In this document: positions 31,363-34,015 of the stretch, piece by piece | Numbering within the stretch: position 1 is the first letter of the stretch | How the letters are laid out: each line of letters opens with the position of its first letter | Source of the DNA: Neisseriales bacterium | GTDB taxonomy: Bacteria > Pseudomonadota > Gammaproteobacteria > Burkholderiales > UBA11063 | Assembly (NCBI GenBank): GCA_008017155.1 | Contig: SSGX01000056.1 | Coordinates: 1-34,015, forward strand | Length of the DNA stretch: 34,015 bases | Direction: 5' to 3' | Notes under the pieces: generated by a model | What the model saw: only the letters and a program-made list of their open reading frames with translations | What the model was told of the DNA's origin: nothing | The model's database searches: none | Translations under genes and position numbers: made by a program

Positions 31363-32676
31363 CTAACAAGGGGATGCGAATAGATCATAATCCTGACAAG
31401 CAATTATCTCAACCTCAACAATATCCCCAACCTTAATATCTGGATACTGCCCTAGGTTCTTAATATATACCAAACCATCTATCTCTGGTGCATCATATTT
31501 ACTTCGCCCGGTAATAACCTTCCGACTTACCTCGTCAATTATTATTGGCATCTTCTGACCAATCTTTGCCTGCAGTTTATTTTTACTGATTTGTTGTTGA
31601 TGCTCCATAAACCGCTGATAACGATCTTCCTTGACTTCTTCCCTAACGTGATTATCCAACTGATTAGCGGGTGCTCCATCTACTTCAGAGTATTTAAAAC
31701 AGCCAACCTTTTCTAATTGTGCCTTATCTAGAAAATCCAACAATAACTGAAAGTCTTCTTCAGTCTCCCCAGGAAATCCAACAATGAAAGTACTTCTAAT
31801 TGCTAAATCAGGACAAATATTACGCCAGTTATTAATTCTCTCAAGTAAACCATCAACATTACCTGGGCGCTTCATCGCTTTTAATATCCGTGGACTCGCA
31901 TGCTGAAATGGAATATCCAGATATGGTAATAATTTACCTTCAGCCATCAATGGAATCACTTCATCAATATGTGGATACGGATATACATAATGTAGCCTTA
32001 CCCAAATTCCTAGCTTAGCAAGCTCTTTGCATAAATCAATAAACTTAGTCTTAACTGGTCGCCCGTTATAAAAACCAGTAACATATTTCTTATCTACACC
32101 ATAGGCACCAGTATCTTGTGATACTACCAATAACTCTTTGACTCCAGCAGCAGCTAGCTTCTCAGCTTGTAAGAGGACATCCCCAATAGGATAGGAATCA
32201 AGTTTTCCACGCATGCTAGGAATAATACAAAAGGTACAGGTATTATTACATCCTTCTGAGATTTTCAAATAAGCATAATGTTTTGGAGTTAGTTTTATAC
32301 CCTGAGGTGGAACCAGATCGGTAAATGGATCATGAGGCTTGGGTACATGCTTATGGATGAGATTTAATACTTCTTGTGTTGCATGAGGACCAGTCACTCC
32401 AAGTACATTTGGATATTTAGTCTCAATAACACCTTCTTTTGCGCCAAGACAGCCAGTTACAACTACTTTACCATTTTCATTCAATGCTTCGCCAATAGCA
32501 CTCATAGATTCTTCCACTGCAGAATCAATAAACCCACAAGTATTTACTACAACAAGATCAGCATTTTCATAACTATTAACTATATCGTAACCTTCAGCCT
32601 TTAGTGAAGTTAAGATATTTTCTGAATCAACTAAGGCTTTGGGACAACCCAAAGAAACAAAACCAATACGTGCCAT
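31363..32676 (-). CDS. rimO: Ribosomal protein S12 methylthiotransferase
   Basis: 437 residues, normal for RimO. N-terminal domain cysteines Cys11, Cys47 and Cys76 hold the auxiliary cluster ([20 protein letters not shown]). The radical-SAM CxxxCxxC is Cys143, Cys147, Cys150 ([11 protein letters not shown]). The TRAM domain is at the C-terminus (about 370-437). It methylthiolates Asp89 of S12. The markers separate it from MiaB. phaR ends 4 bases upstream, so rimO is probably co-transcribed with it. Confidence 0.97.
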   Translation of the reverse strand: MARIGFVSLGCPKALVDSENILTSLKAEGYDIVNSYENADLVVVNTCGFIDSAVEESMSAIGEALNENGKVVVTGCLGAKEGVIETKYPNVLGVTGPHATQEVLNLIHKHVPKPHDPFTDLVPPQGIKLTPKHYAYLKISEGCNNTCTFCIIPSMRGKLDSYPIGDVLLQAEKLAAAGVKELLVVSQDTGAYGVDKKYVTGFYNGRPVKTKFIDLCKELAKLGIWVRLHYVYPYPHIDEVIPLMAEGKLLPYLDIPFQHASPRILKAMKRPGNVDGLLERINNWRNICPDLAIRSTFIVGFPGETEEDFQLLLDFLDKAQLEKVGCFKYSEVDGAPANQLDNHVREEVKEDRYQRFMEHQQQISKNKLQAKIGQKMPIIIDEVSRKVITGRSKYDAPEIDGLVYIKNLGQYPDIKVGDIVEVEIIACQDYDLFASPC

Positions 32677-32680
32677 TTAT

Positions 32681-33247
32681 CTATTTATTTCCTTTATTAA
32701 ATGGAAACTGCATCATGTTAATAAACTTTTCTGCTTGAGTACTGAACTGTTCTTGTACATGCTCTTGCATTTGAAGAAAATTATTAGTGCTATTACTTAT
32801 ATAGTCAAAAATGTTTTGTTGAAGCTGAGGTCCATGATCATGCAAAAAAGTTTTCCATAACTCCATACTTGAAGGTAATGACTCTTTTGGATATGTTGCT
32901 TTTAATTGCGTGTAAAATCGCTTTTGCGTCTGCCTGAGTAAATCTATGCTTTGCTCAAGGAAGGGGCTAATCGCGGATTGAAAGGATTTACCATAAAAAC
33001 GGATAATTTGGATTAAGAAGTCATTCGAGAATATCGGTGTATGATTTGCCTCTTCATCGAGAATTATTTGCAAAAGCACACTTCTTGTAACATCAATTCC
33101 AGTTTTAACATCGGTAACGATAACTATATCGCCATCCACTATCATTTGTTTAATATCTTCAAGAACTATATACGTACTAGTCGCAGTATCGTATAATCTG
33201 CGATTCTGATATTTCTTGATAATCCTTGTCTCAGATGGTTTCTTCAT
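32681..33247 (-). CDS. phaR: PHB-responsive repressor PhaR
   Basis: 188 residues. The N-terminal DNA-binding domain is diagnostic: RIIKKYQNRRLYDTATSTYI, then the PHB accumulation domain with TDVKTGIDVTRSVLLQIILDEE and FSNDFLIQIIRFYGKSFQ. The C-terminal tail (about 120-188) is helical and Gln-rich, ending MMQFPFNKGNK. PhaR represses phasin genes until it is drawn off by PHB granules. It is divergent from phaP, and a candidate operator lies in the phaP promoter. It ends with TAG. Confidence 0.96.
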   Translation of the reverse strand: MKKPSETRIIKKYQNRRLYDTATSTYIVLEDIKQMIVDGDIVIVTDVKTGIDVTRSVLLQIILDEEANHTPIFSNDFLIQIIRFYGKSFQSAISPFLEQSIDLLRQTQKRFYTQLKATYPKESLPSSMELWKTFLHDHGPQLQQNIFDYISNSTNNFLQMQEHVQEQFSTQAEKFINMMQFPFNKGNK

Positions 33248-33288
33248 AACTGCTTCATATAATAGGAAATAATTATTTTAAAAATAAC

Positions 33289-33320
33289 TTGACAAATTAT
33301 GTTGCACTGCACAATAATAT
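33289..33320 (+). promoter_or_regulatory. phaP promoter with candidate PhaR operator
   Basis: TTGACA (33289-33294), 18-base spacer, AATAAT (33313-33318). The spacer holds TTGCACTGCACAA (33302-33314), a TGC-rich imperfect dyad of the type bound by PhaR in other proteobacteria. A repressor here would block RNA polymerase directly. The operator call is by resemblance and position. Confidence 0.7.
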
Positions 33321-33359
33321 CGTCTGTAGGAGATTTTTATATTTTTGGTTATTTGTATT

Positions 33360-33389
33360 ATAGCATAATAATTATTATCAATATGCTAT
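33360..33389 (+). promoter_or_regulatory. 5'-UTR hairpin of phaP
   Basis: Perfect 8-bp arms ATAGCATA (33360-33367) and TATGCTAT (33382-33389) enclose an AT loop that extends the first arm into a 14-bp palindrome (ATAATAATTATTAT). It ends about 10 bases before the ribosome site (AAAGGA). It may stabilise the abundant phasin mRNA. Confidence 0.5.
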
Positions 33390-33410
33390 TTAAACTTGAA
33401 AGGAATTAAA

Positions 33411-33956
33411 ATGTTGAAAAAAAATGAACAATTTACAGCTGAAACTCAAAAAGCAATTGATACTGCTATGGACTTAGTTTCTGCATCTATTAATAGCGTA
33501 GAAAAATTAACTCATATTCAATTAGAAACTTCTCGTCAGATTCTTGAAGAGACTTCAAAAGCGATTAAAGATCTAACTGGTGTTAACGACCCTAAAGAAA
33601 TGTTTAACCGCATTAATGCCATCGCTACTCAAGCTGTAGAAAAAAATCTTGCTTCTGCTCGTGATGTATATGAAGTGGTAAACGAAGTTAAAACTAAAAT
33701 TAGTAAAGCTGCTGAAGAAAGCATGCATAATATGCAACAAGCTGCAATCAGCTCGGTTGAAGGTGCTTCTCAATTGAACCCTAATGGTTCTAACTTTGCT
33801 GCTGATGCTCTTAAAGGTTGGATCAACAATGCAAATCAAGCTCTAGCTGCTATGAATAAAGTTGCCGCTCAAGTTAGCGAATTTGCTAATAACAACATCA
33901 GTGCTGCTACTAAAGCTACCGTTGAAGCTACAAAAAAAACTGTTGCTAAAAAATAA
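33411..33956 (+). CDS. phaP: Phasin (PHB granule-associated protein)
   Basis: 181 residues from ATG 33411 (AAAGGA 8 bases upstream). A TTG start at 33396 would put the ribosome site inside the gene. It is all-helical, Ala/Lys/Asn-rich, of the phasin_2 family: FTAETQKAIDTAMDLVSAS, LTHIQLETSRQILEETSKAIKDLTGVNDPKEMF, then LASARDVYEVV, ending in an Ala/Lys-rich tail (KATVEATKKTVAKK). It coats PHB granules. It is paired divergently with its regulator phaR. Confidence 0.93.
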   Translation: MLKKNEQFTAETQKAIDTAMDLVSASINSVEKLTHIQLETSRQILEETSKAIKDLTGVNDPKEMFNRINAIATQAVEKNLASARDVYEVVNEVKTKISKAAEESMHNMQQAAISSVEGASQLNPNGSNFAADALKGWINNANQALAAMNKVAAQVSEFANNNISAATKATVEATKKTVAKK

Positions 33957-33978
33957 TCTTCACCTCTTCTGAATAGCT

Positions 33979-34011
33979 AAACCTGTAAGATCATTCTTAC
34001 AGGTTTTTTAT
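33979..34011 (+). terminator. Terminator of phaP
   Basis: A perfect 12-bp stem (33979-33990, 33995-34006) with a 4-base loop, followed by a T run. Confidence 0.92.
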
Positions 34012-34015
34012 TGTC

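Overview
The window looks like a low-GC betaproteobacterial chromosome, possibly Neisseriales-like. This is inferred from gene content: a PhaR/phasin PHB regulon, a CHCC zinc-finger protein beside an LPS heptosyltransferase, B12-dependent methionine synthase, and an rRNA-type leader with a boxA element. It is mostly ordinary chromosome, with a more accessory stretch at about 15.6-20.7 kb. I saw no tRNA, insertion sequence, CRISPR array, prophage or toxin-antitoxin pair.

Layout. 1-265: promoter and leader, on the minus strand, that look like those of an rRNA operon whose 16S gene would begin just outside the left edge. 0.3-1.9 kb: two tandem DUF218 (SanA/YdcF) membrane proteins. 1.9-2.6 kb: phaB (acetoacetyl-CoA reductase). 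2.7-7.6 kb (minus): ppiA, then cutA-metH-tautomerase. 7.6-9.5 kb (minus): a secreted chitin-active LPMO whose last chitin-binding module has been pushed out of frame by a one-base lesion. 9.7-10.4 kb: deoD. 10.5-15.4 kb (minus): an Ig/RTX lipoprotein, a class-I glutamine-amidotransferase-like hydrolase, metF interrupted by an in-frame amber codon, a PAP2 phosphatase and prmC.

15.6-20.7 kb (plus): a divergent LuxR-type regulator, umuDC, two unrecognised membrane proteins, a possible 32-codon ORF, and a membrane protein with a disordered N-terminus and a glycine-zipper C-terminus. 20.7-25.2 kb (minus): an EamA transporter, a flavin monooxygenase, an M61 peptidase with PDZ domain, an unlisted 53-residue lipoprotein, and an isolated GC-rich perfect hairpin. 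25.2-28.7 kb (minus): a compact wrbA-etfB-etfA-CHCC-waaF cluster. 28.8-30.3 kb: a MltD-like lytic transglycosylase. 30.4-33.2 kb (minus): prolyl-4-hydroxylase-like enzyme, rimO, phaR. 33.4-34.0 kb: phasin gene phaP.

How the genes fit together. phaB, phaR and phaP are parts of PHB storage; a TGC-rich dyad in the phaP promoter is a strong candidate PhaR operator. metH and metF are consecutive steps of methyl supply for methionine, so the broken metF matters for the physiology. The LPMO suggests growth on chitin. The two lesions (LPMO frameshift, metF amber) are either real decay or sequence errors, and this should be settled before either is interpreted. I found no convincing new multi-gene system. 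The best candidates for new biology are the hairpins at 25065-25096 and 28809-28833, the glycine-zipper protein, and the orphan membrane proteins after umuDC.
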